DNA of 64,000 nucleotides from Rhodospirillales bacterium (GTDB lineage Bacteria > Pseudomonadota > Alphaproteobacteria > Rhodospirillales > Defluviicoccaceae). The notes beneath the pieces were generated by a model that saw only the letters and a program-made list of their open reading frames with translations, made no database searches and was not told where the DNA came from. The DNA lies in NCBI GenBank assembly GCA_016793925.1, contig JAEULH010000100.1, positions 1 through 64,000 of the forward strand. The letters run 5' to 3'. Positions 1 through 10,697 of this stretch are shown here, piece by piece. How positions within the stretch are numbered: the stretch's first letter is position 1; each line of letters starts with the position of its first letter. The translations under genes were made by a program, and so were the position numbers.

Positions 1-229
1 CAGAGCAGACCGGTTGGTGACAGGCGACAACGACCTCCTCTGACCCGGTGAGCACCAACGGGTGCGGATCGTCACCCCGCGCCAGTTTCTTGACGAGCTT
101 GCATGAACGCCTGAACCAGGCGGAGCGTTTTCTGCGTAGAATGTGGGCGGTTACTGCTTTCACTCATGACGCGGCATTTTCGATGGTGGTAGCAGGTGAC
201 TGGAAAAGGTTCTTGTTGGTGAGGGGCGC
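1..229. other. Leading non-coding stretch, nothing recognised
   Basis: Short open frames exist on both strands here, but none has a convincing start, ribosome-binding site or recognisable protein sequence. No tRNA-like fold or clear terminator was seen. It presumably holds the upstream region of the lipoprotein gene that follows. Confidence 0.4.
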
Positions 230-280
230 GTGAGAAAACCCGCAGGCACACAGAGCGGTTGCCAGTCAAACCGGGACCGC

Positions 281-952
281 ATGGCGTTACGAGCCGCCTT
301 GCCGGCGGCGGGCGCGCTTCTCGTCTCGGCCTGTGCAACTCCCGTTGGTCGTTACTATCCGCTCGATGCCGGGCGCAGTTGGACCTACACGACGCTTATC
401 CAGTCCGCGAACGGGCAGGGTGCGACCGCCGACACGCGGGTCGCCAATCTGCCGGCGCGCACGCTGGCTGGACGGACGGTGACGCCGCAGGAGACGGACG
501 CCTTCGGTCAACGCAGGCTCCGCTTCATCAGCGCCGACGAGCTCGGGGTCGTCGAAATCGCCGACCAGGACAGCGCTGCCGCCGAACCCCAGATCAGGGA
601 CCCGGCCAACGCGATCCTGAAGACGCCGCTCGAACCGGGCGCGGCGTGGGAGACCACCTGGGAGACGAGCCAGTTCGGCGGGCGCACGCTCCTGCCCATG
701 ACGAAGACGGTCGAAAGTACCGACCGCCCGTGCACGGTCGCCGCCGGCACGTTCGACAACTGTCTGCACTTGAAGCTGAACGGCTCGGGCCCGGTGCGTG
801 CCGACAACGGATCGGCGATCGTCGACGTCGCCGGCGAGGAGTGGTTCGCGCCGGGCGTGGGCTACGTCCGGGGCCTCTTTACGGAGAGCGTTCGCGATCG
901 GCCGGAAAACGGCGTCCACGTGGAGGTGTCGCTAAACGCCCGGACGCCGTGA
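281..952 (+). CDS. Putative lipoprotein of unknown function
   Basis: The protein is 223 aa from the ATG at 281; an in-frame start at 230 would add 17 residues that do not look like a signal peptide. From 281 the N-terminus is a short lipoprotein signal with a VSAC lipobox at about residues 15-18, so the product is probably lipid-anchored in the envelope. The rest is a soluble beta-rich-looking domain with two later cysteines, rich in Thr, Gly and Asp. I do not recognise a named family. The gene stands alone, 239 bp upstream of pgk and in the same direction. Confidence 0.65.
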   Translation: MALRAALPAAGALLVSACATPVGRYYPLDAGRSWTYTTLIQSANGQGATADTRVANLPARTLAGRTVTPQETDAFGQRRLRFISADELGVVEIADQDSAAAEPQIRDPANAILKTPLEPGAAWETTWETSQFGGRTLLPMTKTVESTDRPCTVAAGTFDNCLHLKLNGSGPVRADNGSAIVDVAGEEWFAPGVGYVRGLFTESVRDRPENGVHVEVSLNARTP

Positions 953-1191
953 GCGAAAAGGCATGACAGCTTCATGGCGGCCCTCGGGTAGGACTTGCCT
1001 TTTCACCGACGACTTCGCATAAAGCGTGCGCCTGACGGCCTGCCGCCCGGCGCCGCCGCCGGGTCCGATTCGATGGCGACGGTGACGCGAGCAGGGTCGA
1101 GGGCGCAGAACCGCTTCGCGGGCGACCGCCGATGCAACCCCGTGGCGTCGTCCAGAGAGAAAGAAACATACCGGCAGAGGGAAGATCCGCC

Positions 1192-2385
<1,194 letters not shown>

Positions 2386-2400
2386 ACGCGCGGCGGTTGG

Positions 2401-2430
2401 AAGCGGGCGGCCGGGAGGCTTGCCCGCTTT
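2401..2430 (+). terminator. Probable terminator hairpin after pgk
   Basis: An 8-bp perfect inverted repeat (AAGCGGGC at 2401-2408 and GCCCGCTT at 2422-2429) with a 13-nt loop lies 16 bp after the pgk stop. It is followed by only a short T run, so it is a moderate candidate. Confidence 0.5.
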
Positions 2431-2454
2431 ACCGGCTCGCGTCACAGTATCACC

Positions 2455-2988
2455 GTGATGGCAAAGAAGCCGGCCGGACCGATCGTCGAAGCGATACCGC
2501 AGGGAGACAACCGCACGCGCCTGGTCTGTCCTGACTGCGGCTACATCGAATACACCAATCCCAAGATTGTCGTCGGCGCGGTGTGCACCTGGAAGGGCCG
2601 GATTCTGCTTTGCAAGCGCGGGATCGCGCCGGCGCTCGGCCGCTGGACGATCCCGGCCGGCTACATGGAGGTGGGCGAGTCGTCGGCGGAAGGCGCGGCG
2701 CGCGAAGTCTGGGAGGAGGCGGAAGCGCGGGTTACGGTCGAAAGCCTGATCGGGATCTACGAAATCCCGCAGATCTCCCAGATCAACGTTATCTACCGCG
2801 CGCCGATGCTCGGCCCCGAATGCGCCGCCGGCGAGGAAAGCCAGGCGGTCGCCTTGTTCTCCTGGAGCGATATACCCTGGGAAGAGCTTGCCTTCGACTC
2901 GGTCCGCTGGTCGCTGGAGCGCTTCGCCGCCGGCGGTGGTCCGGCCGTCGGCGTCGCCCCGCCGCGGGAGCGGACGAGCCAGAGCTGA
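2455..2988 (+). CDS. NUDIX hydrolase with zinc-ribbon-like N-terminus
   Basis: A 177-aa protein of the zinc-ribbon NUDIX type (phosphohydrolase of nucleoside diphosphate derivatives; substrate not predictable). The N-terminal CPDCG motif near residue 24 precedes the phrase YTNPKIVVGAV that opens the NUDIX fold in this subgroup. The NUDIX box starts at GYMEVGES near residue 69 and continues to REVWEEAEA; the usual final Gly of the box is Glu here. Start could be 2455 or the adjacent ATG at 2458. It lies in the same direction as pgk but is separated from it by a hairpin. Confidence 0.88.
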   Translation: MMAKKPAGPIVEAIPQGDNRTRLVCPDCGYIEYTNPKIVVGAVCTWKGRILLCKRGIAPALGRWTIPAGYMEVGESSAEGAAREVWEEAEARVTVESLIGIYEIPQISQINVIYRAPMLGPECAAGEESQAVALFSWSDIPWEELAFDSVRWSLERFAAGGGPAVGVAPPRERTSQS

Positions 2989-3152
2989 GGCCCGCGATCG
3001 GCCGAAGCCGCGGCGGATCGGCGCGGTGCGAGCGCGGTCCTTAGCCGCTTGCTAAGGCGACATGCCGGCCCTATTCTCCCGGCCCACACTGCCATACACA
3101 AAGCCCACACGCCGTCTACCGGTGTGATCCCGGATCAGGAGAGGAATTAGGC

Positions 3153-4328
3153 ATGAGTGAAATTGTCATTGCTGGTGGCGCGCGGACCCCGGTCGGCCGC
3201 TTCAACGGCGCCCTGAGCAGCCTGTCGCCAGTGGCGTTGGGCGAGATCGCAGTCAGAGAGGCCCTCCAACGCGCGAAGGCCGATCCGGACGAAATCGAAG
3301 AAGTGATCATGGGGATCGTTCTTCAGGGTGATACCGGCGCCGGCCCGGCTCGCCAGGTCTGCATCAATGCGGGCATCTCCAAGGACTCCACGGCCTACGC
3401 CATCAATCAGCTGTGCGCCTCCGGAATGCGCGCAATCGCCGAGGGTTACAAGTCGATCAAGCTCGGCGAGCACGATGTCGTCGTCGCCGGCGGCATGGAG
3501 AGCATGAGCTGGGCGCCGCACGAGGCCAACCTGCGCAACGGTACGAAGATGGGCGAACTCAAGCTCGCCGACAGCATGCTGCGCGACGGCCTGATCGACC
3601 CGTTCCACAACTACCACATGGGCAACACGGCCGAGAACGTCGCCAAGCAGTACCAGATCACCCGCCAGGAGCAGGACGAGTTCGCGCTGAAGTCGCAGAA
3701 CAAGGCGGAAGCCGCGATCAAGGGCGGCAAGTTCAAGGATGAGATCATCCCCGTGACGATCAAGGGCCGCAAGGGCGACAAGGTCGTCGATACGGACGAG
3801 CATCCGATCTACGGCAGCACGATGGAAGCGCTGAGCAAGCTTCGCCCGGCCTTCGCCAAGGACGGTACGGTCACGGCGGGCAATGCGTCGGGGATCAACG
3901 ACGGCGCCGCGGCGGCCGTGCTGATGACCGCCGATAATGCCGCCAAGCGCGGCATTAAGCCGCTCGGTCGCATCGTTTCGTGGGCGTGCGCGGGCGTCGA
4001 CCCCTCGATCATGGGCACGGGGCCGATCCCGGCGAGCCGCAAGGCTCTGGAAAAGGCCGGCTGGACGGTCAAGGATCTCGACCTGGTCGAGGCCAACGAG
4101 GCTTTCGCGGCCCAGGCCATCGCCGTCAACCGCGAGATGGGCTGGGACACCGACATCGTGAACGTCAACGGCGGCGCGATCGCCCTTGGCCACCCGATCG
4201 GCTGCTCCGGCGCCCGGATCATCCTCAGCCTGCTCCACGAGATGATCAAGCGCGACGCCAAGAAGGGCCTGGCGACGGCGTGCGTCGGCGGCGGCATGGG
4301 CATCGCCATGTGTGTAGCGCGCGACTAG
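3153..4328 (+). CDS. Acetyl-CoA C-acetyltransferase (thiolase)
   Basis: Biosynthetic-type thiolase that condenses two acetyl-CoA to acetoacetyl-CoA (or cleaves it). The 391-aa length matches PhaA/AtoB proteins. The acyl-accepting Cys88 sits in [10 protein letters not shown], His347 in GHPIGCSG, and the proton-shuttling Cys377 in CVGGGMG. The start has AGGAGAGGAA upstream. The next gene in the same direction is a 3-hydroxyacyl-CoA dehydrogenase, so the pair supplies or consumes acetoacetyl-CoA and 3-hydroxybutyryl-CoA. A strong terminator lies between them, so they are probably separate transcripts. Confidence 0.96.
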   Translation: MSEIVIAGGARTPVGRFNGALSSLSPVALGEIAVREALQRAKADPDEIEEVIMGIVLQGDTGAGPARQVCINAGISKDSTAYAINQLCASGMRAIAEGYKSIKLGEHDVVVAGGMESMSWAPHEANLRNGTKMGELKLADSMLRDGLIDPFHNYHMGNTAENVAKQYQITRQEQDEFALKSQNKAEAAIKGGKFKDEIIPVTIKGRKGDKVVDTDEHPIYGSTMEALSKLRPAFAKDGTVTAGNASGINDGAAAAVLMTADNAAKRGIKPLGRIVSWACAGVDPSIMGTGPIPASRKALEKAGWTVKDLDLVEANEAFAAQAIAVNREMGWDTDIVNVNGGAIALGHPIGCSGARIILSLLHEMIKRDAKKGLATACVGGGMGIAMCVARD

Positions 4329-4371
4329 CGCCTATCGGAAATAAGCGCCCCCTTTCGGCGGGCGCGTGACG

Positions 4372-4404
4372 GTCGGGCCGCCTCGTGCGGCCCGACTTGT
4401 ATTT
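4372..4404 (+). terminator. Rho-independent terminator after thiolase gene
   Basis: A perfect 10-bp stem (GTCGGGCCGC at 4372-4381, GCGGCCCGAC at 4387-4396) with a CTCGT loop is followed by TTGTATTT. A second smaller GCGCCC/GGGCGC hairpin lies just upstream at 4345-4365. Confidence 0.85.
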
Positions 4405-4575
4405 GTGCAAGCGCGAAATCCAGCTTTAACTCCAAAACCAAAGGCGGTAAATCTCGTAGGCGAACGCCCGCGTTGCGTCTCGATTCGGTGCTGCGGGCGT
4501 AACAGGATAGCGACCAGGACCGGCCGCGAGCGGGGGGCGGCTCGCTCCAGGGGTATGAAACAAGGGGAAAGAAAA

Positions 4576-5472
4576 ATGGCCATCGCCAACGTCGGAATCA
4601 TCGGCTCGGGAGCCATGGGCCTCGGCATCACGCACGTCTGTGCCCAGGCCGGCTGCAACGTGGTTACGGTCAAGGCCACGCCCGGTTCGTGGGAGAAGGC
4701 CAAGGCCACCCTGGATCGCAACCTCGGCAAGCTGGTCGAGCGGGGCAAGATGGAGGCTGCGGACAAGGAGGCGATCCTCGGCCGGGTCACGTTCTCGACC
4801 GACGAACGGGCCGTCGCCGATTGCGATCTGGTCATCGAGTCGGTCATCGAGGACCTCGAAACCAAGAAGGACCTGTTCCGCCGGCTGGAGTCCATCTGTC
4901 GCCCGAATGCATTGCTGACGACCAACACCTCGACCCTTTCGGTCACGGCGATGATGGCGGTGTGCAAACAGCGCGACCGGGTCGCCGGGCTGCACTTCTT
5001 CAACCCTGCGCCGGTGATGAAGCTTGTCGAGATCATCCACGCGTTCGAGACCTCCGACGATACCATCCAAAGCCTCGACGCCTTCTGCCGGCACATCGGC
5101 AAGGATCCGGTGCTGGTCCAAGACACGACCGGGTTTATCGTCAACCGCCTGCTGACGCCGTACATGCTGAACGCGATCCGCATGCTCGAGCGCGGGACCG
5201 GTACGATCGAGAGCATCGACCAGGCCATGAAGCTGGGCGCGGCGCATCCGATGGGGCCGTTCCAGCTCGCCGACTACATCGGCCTCGATGTCGTCGAGGC
5301 CATGGCCCACAACATCTTCGCCGATGTCCGCCACGAGCATCATGCGCCGCCGCACACGCTGACGCGTCTGGTTCAGCTCGGCTACCTCGGGATGAAGACC
5401 GGCAAGGGCTTTTACGACTGGTCGCAGAAGCCGGCGGTGCAGAATCCGCAGCTGGTCCGCCCGGTCGTCTGA
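4576..5472 (+). CDS. hbd: 3-hydroxybutyryl-CoA dehydrogenase
   Basis: NAD(P)-dependent reduction of acetoacetyl-CoA to 3-hydroxybutyryl-CoA, or the reverse. The 298-aa length suits the single-function 3HCDH family. A Rossmann motif GIIGSGAMG lies near residue 7, the LHFFNPAPVMKLVEI catalytic-His region near residue 140, and the C-terminal 3HCDH domain ends in LGMKTGKGFYDW. I chose the ATG at 4576 because AAGGGGAAAG precedes it; another in-frame ATG lies at 4555. The adjacent thiolase supports a role in C4 acyl-CoA metabolism. Confidence 0.95.
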   Translation: MAIANVGIIGSGAMGLGITHVCAQAGCNVVTVKATPGSWEKAKATLDRNLGKLVERGKMEAADKEAILGRVTFSTDERAVADCDLVIESVIEDLETKKDLFRRLESICRPNALLTTNTSTLSVTAMMAVCKQRDRVAGLHFFNPAPVMKLVEIIHAFETSDDTIQSLDAFCRHIGKDPVLVQDTTGFIVNRLLTPYMLNAIRMLERGTGTIESIDQAMKLGAAHPMGPFQLADYIGLDVVEAMAHNIFADVRHEHHAPPHTLTRLVQLGYLGMKTGKGFYDWSQKPAVQNPQLVRPVV

Positions 5473-5489
5473 TCCGGCCGGGGGCGGCG

Positions 5490-6458
5490 GTGTCGCGCCC
5501 GCCGCCGCCGCCGTTGCAGGCAGAACCTCCGCCTCCGCCTGACCCATCCAGGGTGCGGCTGGCGACCGCGATCGGCGGCACGACCATCGTCATGTGGTCG
5601 ACGCTGGCGGTCCTGACCGCCCTCTCCGGGGCGGTCCCGCCGTTTCAGCTCGTCGCCATGGCGTTCTCCGTTGCCGCCTCGCTCGCCATTACCAAATGGC
5701 TCGTCCGCGGCGAGGGGATCCGGGGCCGCTTTCGGTGGCCTTTGGCGGCGTGGCTGGTCGGGGTCGGCGGCCTGTTCGGCTATCACGTGTTCTACTTCCT
5801 TGCCCTGCGTACCGCTCCGGCGGTCGAAGCAAACCTGCTGAACTATCTCTGGCCGCTGTTGATCGTCGTCTTTTCCGCGTTGCTGCCCGGGCATCGCCTG
5901 CGCTGGTGGCACGTCGCCGGGACGCTGGCCGGACTGGCCGGCACGGCCTTGCTGATCGGCGGCGGGAGCGGGGACGGCGGCTTCGGCTTCCGCGGCGAGT
6001 TCGCCCTCGGCTACGCGGCGGGCGTCGCCGCTGCCGTGACCTGGGCGGCGTATTCGCTCCTCAGCCGCCGCTTCGCCCACGTGCCGACAGACGCCGTCGG
6101 CGCCTTCTGCGCCGCCACCGCCGTGCTCGCGGCGCTCGCGCATCTTGCGTTCGAGACCACCGTCTGGCCACGCGGCGGGGAGTGGCTGGCCGTTCTTGCC
6201 ATGGGCATGGGGCCGGTCGGCGCCGCATTCTTCACCTGGGACTATGGGGTGAAGCACGGCGACATCCGCGTTTTGGGCGCTGCCGCGTACGCGACGCCGT
6301 TGCTTTCGACGCTGCTGCTGGTCGCGGTCGGCGAGGCGCGCCCCACCCTGACTTTGGCGATGGCGTGCGCGCTGATAACCGGAGGTGCGGCCCTGGCCGC
6401 GAGCGAGATGCTGTTTCCCGGGCGGCGCAGCGATCGGCACGGTGCGCCCGGCGCTTGA
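5490..6458 (+). CDS. EamA/DMT-family transporter
   Basis: Inner-membrane permease of the drug/metabolite transporter superfamily, 322 aa from the GTG at 5490. After a proline-rich cytoplasmic start there are about ten hydrophobic segments arranged as two EamA repeats. Typical phrases are LRTAPAVEANLLNYLWPLL in the first repeat and AAYATPLLSTLLLVAVGE in the second. No ATG lies close to the first membrane segment, so GTG is the likely start. The gene follows hbd by 17 bp and may be co-transcribed. The substrate cannot be told from sequence. Confidence 0.88.
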   Translation: MSRPPPPPLQAEPPPPPDPSRVRLATAIGGTTIVMWSTLAVLTALSGAVPPFQLVAMAFSVAASLAITKWLVRGEGIRGRFRWPLAAWLVGVGGLFGYHVFYFLALRTAPAVEANLLNYLWPLLIVVFSALLPGHRLRWWHVAGTLAGLAGTALLIGGGSGDGGFGFRGEFALGYAAGVAAAVTWAAYSLLSRRFAHVPTDAVGAFCAATAVLAALAHLAFETTVWPRGGEWLAVLAMGMGPVGAAFFTWDYGVKHGDIRVLGAAAYATPLLSTLLLVAVGEARPTLTLAMACALITGGAALAASEMLFPGRRSDRHGAPGA

Positions 6459-6530
6459 AGCAAATGTTAATGCCGCCGCTGCGTCATCATGATCAAATCA
6501 TTCTTCTCCAGCACAGGTACGGAGTGGGGG

Positions 6531-8498
6531 ATGGGACGATCGGCGCTCCGGGCGCTCGGCGTTGTGCTTGCCATCGTGGCCGCCGTGGTTGCCCTCGCGG
6601 TAACCGCCGTTGTGGTTGTCTCGGTGTTCGTCGGCTGGAACGCGCTGAAGGATCCGCTGGCGAGCGCGGTCAGCGGCGCGCTTGGCCGCAACTTCGCCAT
6701 CAACGGCGATCTCGACGTCGACCTTGGGCGCGTCACCCGGATCCGCATGAGCGGCGTCACTCTGGAAAACGCCGAGTGGGCGAAGGATCCGGCGAACATG
6801 GTCGAGATCGGCTCCCTTGACGTCGGTATCGATCTCCTTCGGCTGCTTTCTGGCGACATCGTCATCGACCCCCTGCGGATCGACAAGCCGAAGGTCTACC
6901 TTACGAAGGACAAGAACGGCGATGCCAACTGGCAGTTCGGCAAGCCGCAGCAGGACCAGCAGCCGACCAGTCGCAAGAACCTGCCCATCGTCCGCGAAAT
7001 CGCCATAAGCGACGGGGTGCTCGCCTACAAGGATGCGAAAAGCGGCAACGACATCGACCTGACGCTGGCGAGCCTGCAGGGCGGCAGCGACGATCAGGGT
7101 GTGCGCGTCACCGCCGACGGCACCTACCAGCGCCAGAAGCTGGCGGTCAAGGCGTCCGCCGGCGCGCTTGGCAAACTGCGCAACGAGGGCGAGCCGTATC
7201 CCGTCGACGTAGACGTTGCCGTCGGCGGCCTGAAGGCGACGGCGAAGGGGACGGTCGCCAAGCCGCAGACCTTCGAAGGGCTCGATATCGATCTCTCGGT
7301 AAAGGGTCAGAACCTCGCCAACATCTATGCGATTGCGGGCGTCCCGGCGCCGCCGTCGCCGCCCTACAGCCTCAAGGGTCACCTGAGCCACGACGGCACC
7401 CGCTGGCGTTTCGCCGACTTCGCCGGCGCCCTCGGCGGCAGCGATCTGCGCGGGACCGCCTCGGTCGACACCAGCGGTGGCCGGCTCAAGGCCGATGCCG
7501 ACCTCTCCTCCAAGCTGCTAGATTTCGACGACATCGGCGTACTGGTCGGCGGCAAGCGCGATGAGGAAAAGAAGGCGGACGAGCAGGCCAAGAAAGAAGA
7601 CCGGCCACGCGATGACGACGGCAAGGTCCTGCCCCGCAAGCCCATCGACCTGAGCAAATTGCGCGAGATGGACGCCAACGTGAAGTTCCGCGCCGGCCAG
7701 ATCCGGGCTCCTGGCTTGCCGGTCGACGATCTGAACGCCGATATCACCCTCGACAAGGGCGTTCTGCGGTTCAAGCCGGCGGCACTCAAGCTCGCCGACG
7801 GCAGCGTTCGCCTGTATCTGACCCTGGACGGCTCGGTCCAGCCGGCCGGCGTCGACATCGACGCGCGCGTCAGCCAGGTCGATCTCAAGAAGCTGATGCG
7901 CGGCACCGGCTTTGCGAAGGAATCGGCCGGCACGTTAGGCGGGCACGCCGAGCTGTCCGCCAAGGGCAACTCGGTCGCGGAAATTCTGGGTTCGGCCAAC
8001 GGTGGCATGTTCATGGTCATGGCCGGTGGCACCATCAGCCATCTGCTGGTCGAGTTGGCCGGCCTCGACATTGCGCAAAGTCTCGGTGTCGCGGTGAGCG
8101 GGGACGAGCCGATCCCGATCCGCTGCGTCGTTGCCGACCTGAAGGCCCAGGACGGCCTTTTCAAGGTGAACTCGATGGTCTTCGACACCTCCGACACCAA
8201 GATCGTCGGCGGAGGTACGATCAACATGAGCGATGAAAAACTCGATCTGCGACTGACGCCCTACCCGAAGGATTTCAGCCCCTTGAGCGTACGCACCGCG
8301 CTCACGGTGCAGGGCACCTTCAAGAACCCGCAAGCCTTCCCGGACCCTGCCGACCTCGGCGTCGAAGGCGTGGCGAAGAAGGTCGTCAACGCCATCCTGA
8401 CGCCGATCGCGGGGTTGTTGCCGCCGATCGACGAGGGCGTCGGCAAGGACAGCGACTGCGGCGCGCTGATCGCCCAGGCGAAGCAGGCGGCCCAGTAG
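6531..8498 (+). CDS. AsmA family protein
   Basis: Large envelope protein of the AsmA/YhdP group, known in other bacteria for a role in lipid traffic between inner and outer membranes. From the ATG at 6531 it is 655 aa, with one N-terminal membrane segment (about residues 9-35) followed by a periplasmic domain. The start of the AsmA fold is recognisable as GALGRNFAINGDLDVDLG. A charged Lys/Glu/Asp insert lies near residues 345-370, and the AsmA_2-type C-terminal region contains AELSAKGNSVAEILGSANG. The start is chosen for the GGAGTGGGGG just upstream; an ATG at 6489 is the alternative. It ends with a Cys-containing tail. Confidence 0.88.
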   Translation: MGRSALRALGVVLAIVAAVVALAVTAVVVVSVFVGWNALKDPLASAVSGALGRNFAINGDLDVDLGRVTRIRMSGVTLENAEWAKDPANMVEIGSLDVGIDLLRLLSGDIVIDPLRIDKPKVYLTKDKNGDANWQFGKPQQDQQPTSRKNLPIVREIAISDGVLAYKDAKSGNDIDLTLASLQGGSDDQGVRVTADGTYQRQKLAVKASAGALGKLRNEGEPYPVDVDVAVGGLKATAKGTVAKPQTFEGLDIDLSVKGQNLANIYAIAGVPAPPSPPYSLKGHLSHDGTRWRFADFAGALGGSDLRGTASVDTSGGRLKADADLSSKLLDFDDIGVLVGGKRDEEKKADEQAKKEDRPRDDDGKVLPRKPIDLSKLREMDANVKFRAGQIRAPGLPVDDLNADITLDKGVLRFKPAALKLADGSVRLYLTLDGSVQPAGVDIDARVSQVDLKKLMRGTGFAKESAGTLGGHAELSAKGNSVAEILGSANGGMFMVMAGGTISHLLVELAGLDIAQSLGVAVSGDEPIPIRCVVADLKAQDGLFKVNSMVFDTSDTKIVGGGTINMSDEKLDLRLTPYPKDFSPLSVRTALTVQGTFKNPQAFPDPADLGVEGVAKKVVNAILTPIAGLLPPIDEGVGKDSDCGALIAQAKQAAQ

Positions 8499-8725
8499 GC
8501 CCTGTCCGCGTTTCGGCTGAACGGCGCCCGAGGTCCACAGCCGAGGGCCACAGCGCCCTCGGCGTCTGGAGCCTGCATCCGCAGCAAGGCCAGACGTTCG
8601 CCGCCGAGCGATGTCCCGGCGACCGGGAGCACGCAGATGGGGGTCGGCAAAAGCGCCTCAACCATGTAAGTAACTACGAGCGGAGTGGTTCAACGACTGG
8701 GCGCCGAAGGTTTGGCCTTGTCGTC

Positions 8726-9790
8726 ATGACGAGCAACGAAGAAGCGATCGCTCTTGAGCCGGACGTTGCGCCGCAAGGCGAAGCGGCCACAGACGCCACG
8801 GATGCGTCTTCTGCCGACGTCGGTGTGGTGGCGGCCGTCGCCGACGCCGCAGCGGCCATAGCAGCCCGCCTGCCATGGCCAATATCGCACTCGCCCTCGG
8901 CAACGCCCGGCGAGGATCGGGCGCCGGGCGCTGCCGGCGGGGGCGGGCCGGGCGATGGCGGGGCGCCTGTTCGGCCGACGCGCGCCAGCGACGTGGCGGC
9001 CGCGCTGGGCCGGTGGGTCGGTGTCGCGCGGCGCATGCCGGCCGAGGCGGCCGCTTCCGCGGGCATTGCGATCGCCGCCCTGACGCTCGCGATGTTGGCG
9101 GGCGATGGCAACGGCGAGTTTCCCGGTGCGGCGTTCGAGCGCGCGCTCCAGTCGCACGCGCCGCCGGCCATGGCCTCGGAGCGGCCGATCACGGACAGCG
9201 TCGTGCCCGATGCGGTGCTCGTCCACAGGCTTGTCGAAAATCCCGCATTCGAACCGGTACCGGCCGGAGAGCAGGGTCGCCAACCGCCGCCGCCGCTGTC
9301 GGCGCCCGCCGCCTCCGTGGAGGGCGCGGACGGTTCGCTCGCGAAAGGCGGGGCTCGCCGGGCGCAGGAGGTTCTTGCCGCTGCAACGCCGCCGAGCGGG
9401 CGCGCCGCTCCCGGCGGCGTCGATCCGAGGTCACGCCAAACAGCGGCGGCGCACGAGACGGGGGCCCACCCGGCCGCCCATGAGCCGCCTCGGCAGCAGC
9501 CGCTGGCATCTCGGGCGCTCGACGCCGCGCCCGCGGCCGGCGGCATCGAGATCCAACTGATCGCCGTTTGGCGACGCGATCAGGCGGTCGACGCCTGGCG
9601 TCGACTTTACAGCGAAAACCCCGACCTCCTTTCCGGGCTGAGCCCGGTCATCGTCGAACCCGACGGCCGCACGACAACGCTGTATCGGCTGCGCGTCGGC
9701 CCCCTCGCCTCAACGGAGCAGGCGCAGGCCCGCTGCGCTGCGCTTGGTGAGCGTCGGATCGACTGCATGGTCGTCCGCGAAGGCGGCTGA
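8726..9790 (+). CDS. SPOR domain-containing protein
   Basis: A 354-aa protein with a low-complexity Ala/Pro/Gly-rich N-terminal two thirds and one weak hydrophobic stretch near residues 111-130 (AAASAGIAIAALTLAMLAG). The C-terminal SPOR domain of about 75 residues begins at GGIEIQLIAVW and ends YRLRVGPLASTEQAQARCAAL. SPOR domains bind denuded peptidoglycan, often at the division septum. Predicted topology is a single-pass membrane protein with a periplasmic SPOR domain. No strong ribosome-binding site precedes the start. Confidence 0.82.
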   Translation: MTSNEEAIALEPDVAPQGEAATDATDASSADVGVVAAVADAAAAIAARLPWPISHSPSATPGEDRAPGAAGGGGPGDGGAPVRPTRASDVAAALGRWVGVARRMPAEAAASAGIAIAALTLAMLAGDGNGEFPGAAFERALQSHAPPAMASERPITDSVVPDAVLVHRLVENPAFEPVPAGEQGRQPPPPLSAPAASVEGADGSLAKGGARRAQEVLAAATPPSGRAAPGGVDPRSRQTAAAHETGAHPAAHEPPRQQPLASRALDAAPAAGGIEIQLIAVWRRDQAVDAWRRLYSENPDLLSGLSPVIVEPDGRTTTLYRLRVGPLASTEQAQARCAALGERRIDCMVVREGG

Positions 9791-10008
9791 ACCGCCCGTT
9801 CGGGCTTCCCCGTTCAGACTAAATTTACCGGCTGCGCGCACCCTGGCTGTATCGCCCGGGACGCGGGCGTTCACCCCTGGCGGGCTGCGACGAAGGCAAA
9901 AGGCAGGTCGCCGCGCGGTTCGGCAGAGCGCATTGCGTCCTGGCGGCATGAGACCTGCTCACAGGCGTCACGCGCCGCTGCGTGACCGCCAGCCGCTGGA
10001 GGCCGAAC
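9791..10008. other. Intergenic region with weak hairpin
   Basis: A short GCCCG-TT-CGGGC hairpin lies just after the SPOR gene stop and could act as a terminator, though it lacks a T run. An AT-leaning patch near 9820-9830 is the only other visible element. Confidence 0.3.
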
Positions 10009-10176
10009 GTGTTGAACTTGCGCCAGATCCACCGCGTCGTCCATTGCCACGATTGGGTGGACCTCGATGAATGGGTCGCCGGGATCGAGGGCCTTGCGGA
10101 CCTCAGCGACGATGAGCTCGAAGAGGTGGAGCGGATGAGCCGCGTCCTTCCGGCCGACGCGGCCAGACAGTGCTGA
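10009..10176 (+). CDS. Small hypothetical protein (55 aa)
   Basis: A GTG at 10009 is preceded by GGAGG with six bases of spacing. The 55-aa product is acidic in its second half (LDEWVAGIEGLADLSDDELEEVERM), which looks like a soluble helical mini-protein rather than noise. An in-frame GTG at 9982 would extend it. I know no family for it. It is followed by another small ORF in the same direction. Confidence 0.45.
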   Translation: MLNLRQIHRVVHCHDWVDLDEWVAGIEGLADLSDDELEEVERMSRVLPADAARQC

Positions 10177-10241
10177 GGCTCTCACATGCAGACTTCGCCG
10201 GGCCTGAGGCCGGCGACGACGGCAGAGCGCCGGAGGCTCCG

Positions 10242-10466
10242 ATGACGCCGCCGGTCGAAGGCATCGCCGCCGAGCACGAGCTTTATGAAGCCGCCGCGGA
10301 TCTTATCGCCGAGTACGGTCCGATGGCCTGCTCCTATGTCGCCATGGAAGCGGACGAACGCCTGGAAGATGGCGATGTCAGCGGCCACGACTGGTGGAAG
10401 CGGGTGATGTTCGCCATTGGCGAGATGCTGGCGACCCGATGTCCAGAGGGTGAAACCATCCACTGA
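10242..10466 (+). CDS. Small hypothetical protein (74 aa)
   Basis: The ATG at 10242 has GGAGG five bases upstream. The product is acidic and mostly helical in appearance (HELYEAAADLIAEYGPMACSYVAMEADERLE, then DWWKRVMFAIGEM). Spacing to the preceding small ORF is 65 bp, so the two may be expressed together. No named family recognised. Confidence 0.55.
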   Translation: MTPPVEGIAAEHELYEAAADLIAEYGPMACSYVAMEADERLEDGDVSGHDWWKRVMFAIGEMLATRCPEGETIH

Positions 10467-10697
10467 GCCCCATGCGCCCATCGCGGCGTCGCCCGGCACG
10501 CGAGCATCGCCGGCCGCGGCGCCGACGCACGCGACTGGCGCATGCGGAGGTTGCCGACCCCGACCCCCGCCGCCTACCCGAAGTCCTTGACTTGCTCTGC
10601 CGATTGGGGAACCTCTCGCGCTGCCACAGCGTGGCGAGACTGACGATCGACTCGCCGTTGGCCGCGGCGGCACACACAGGCATCAGGGAGGACCGGC

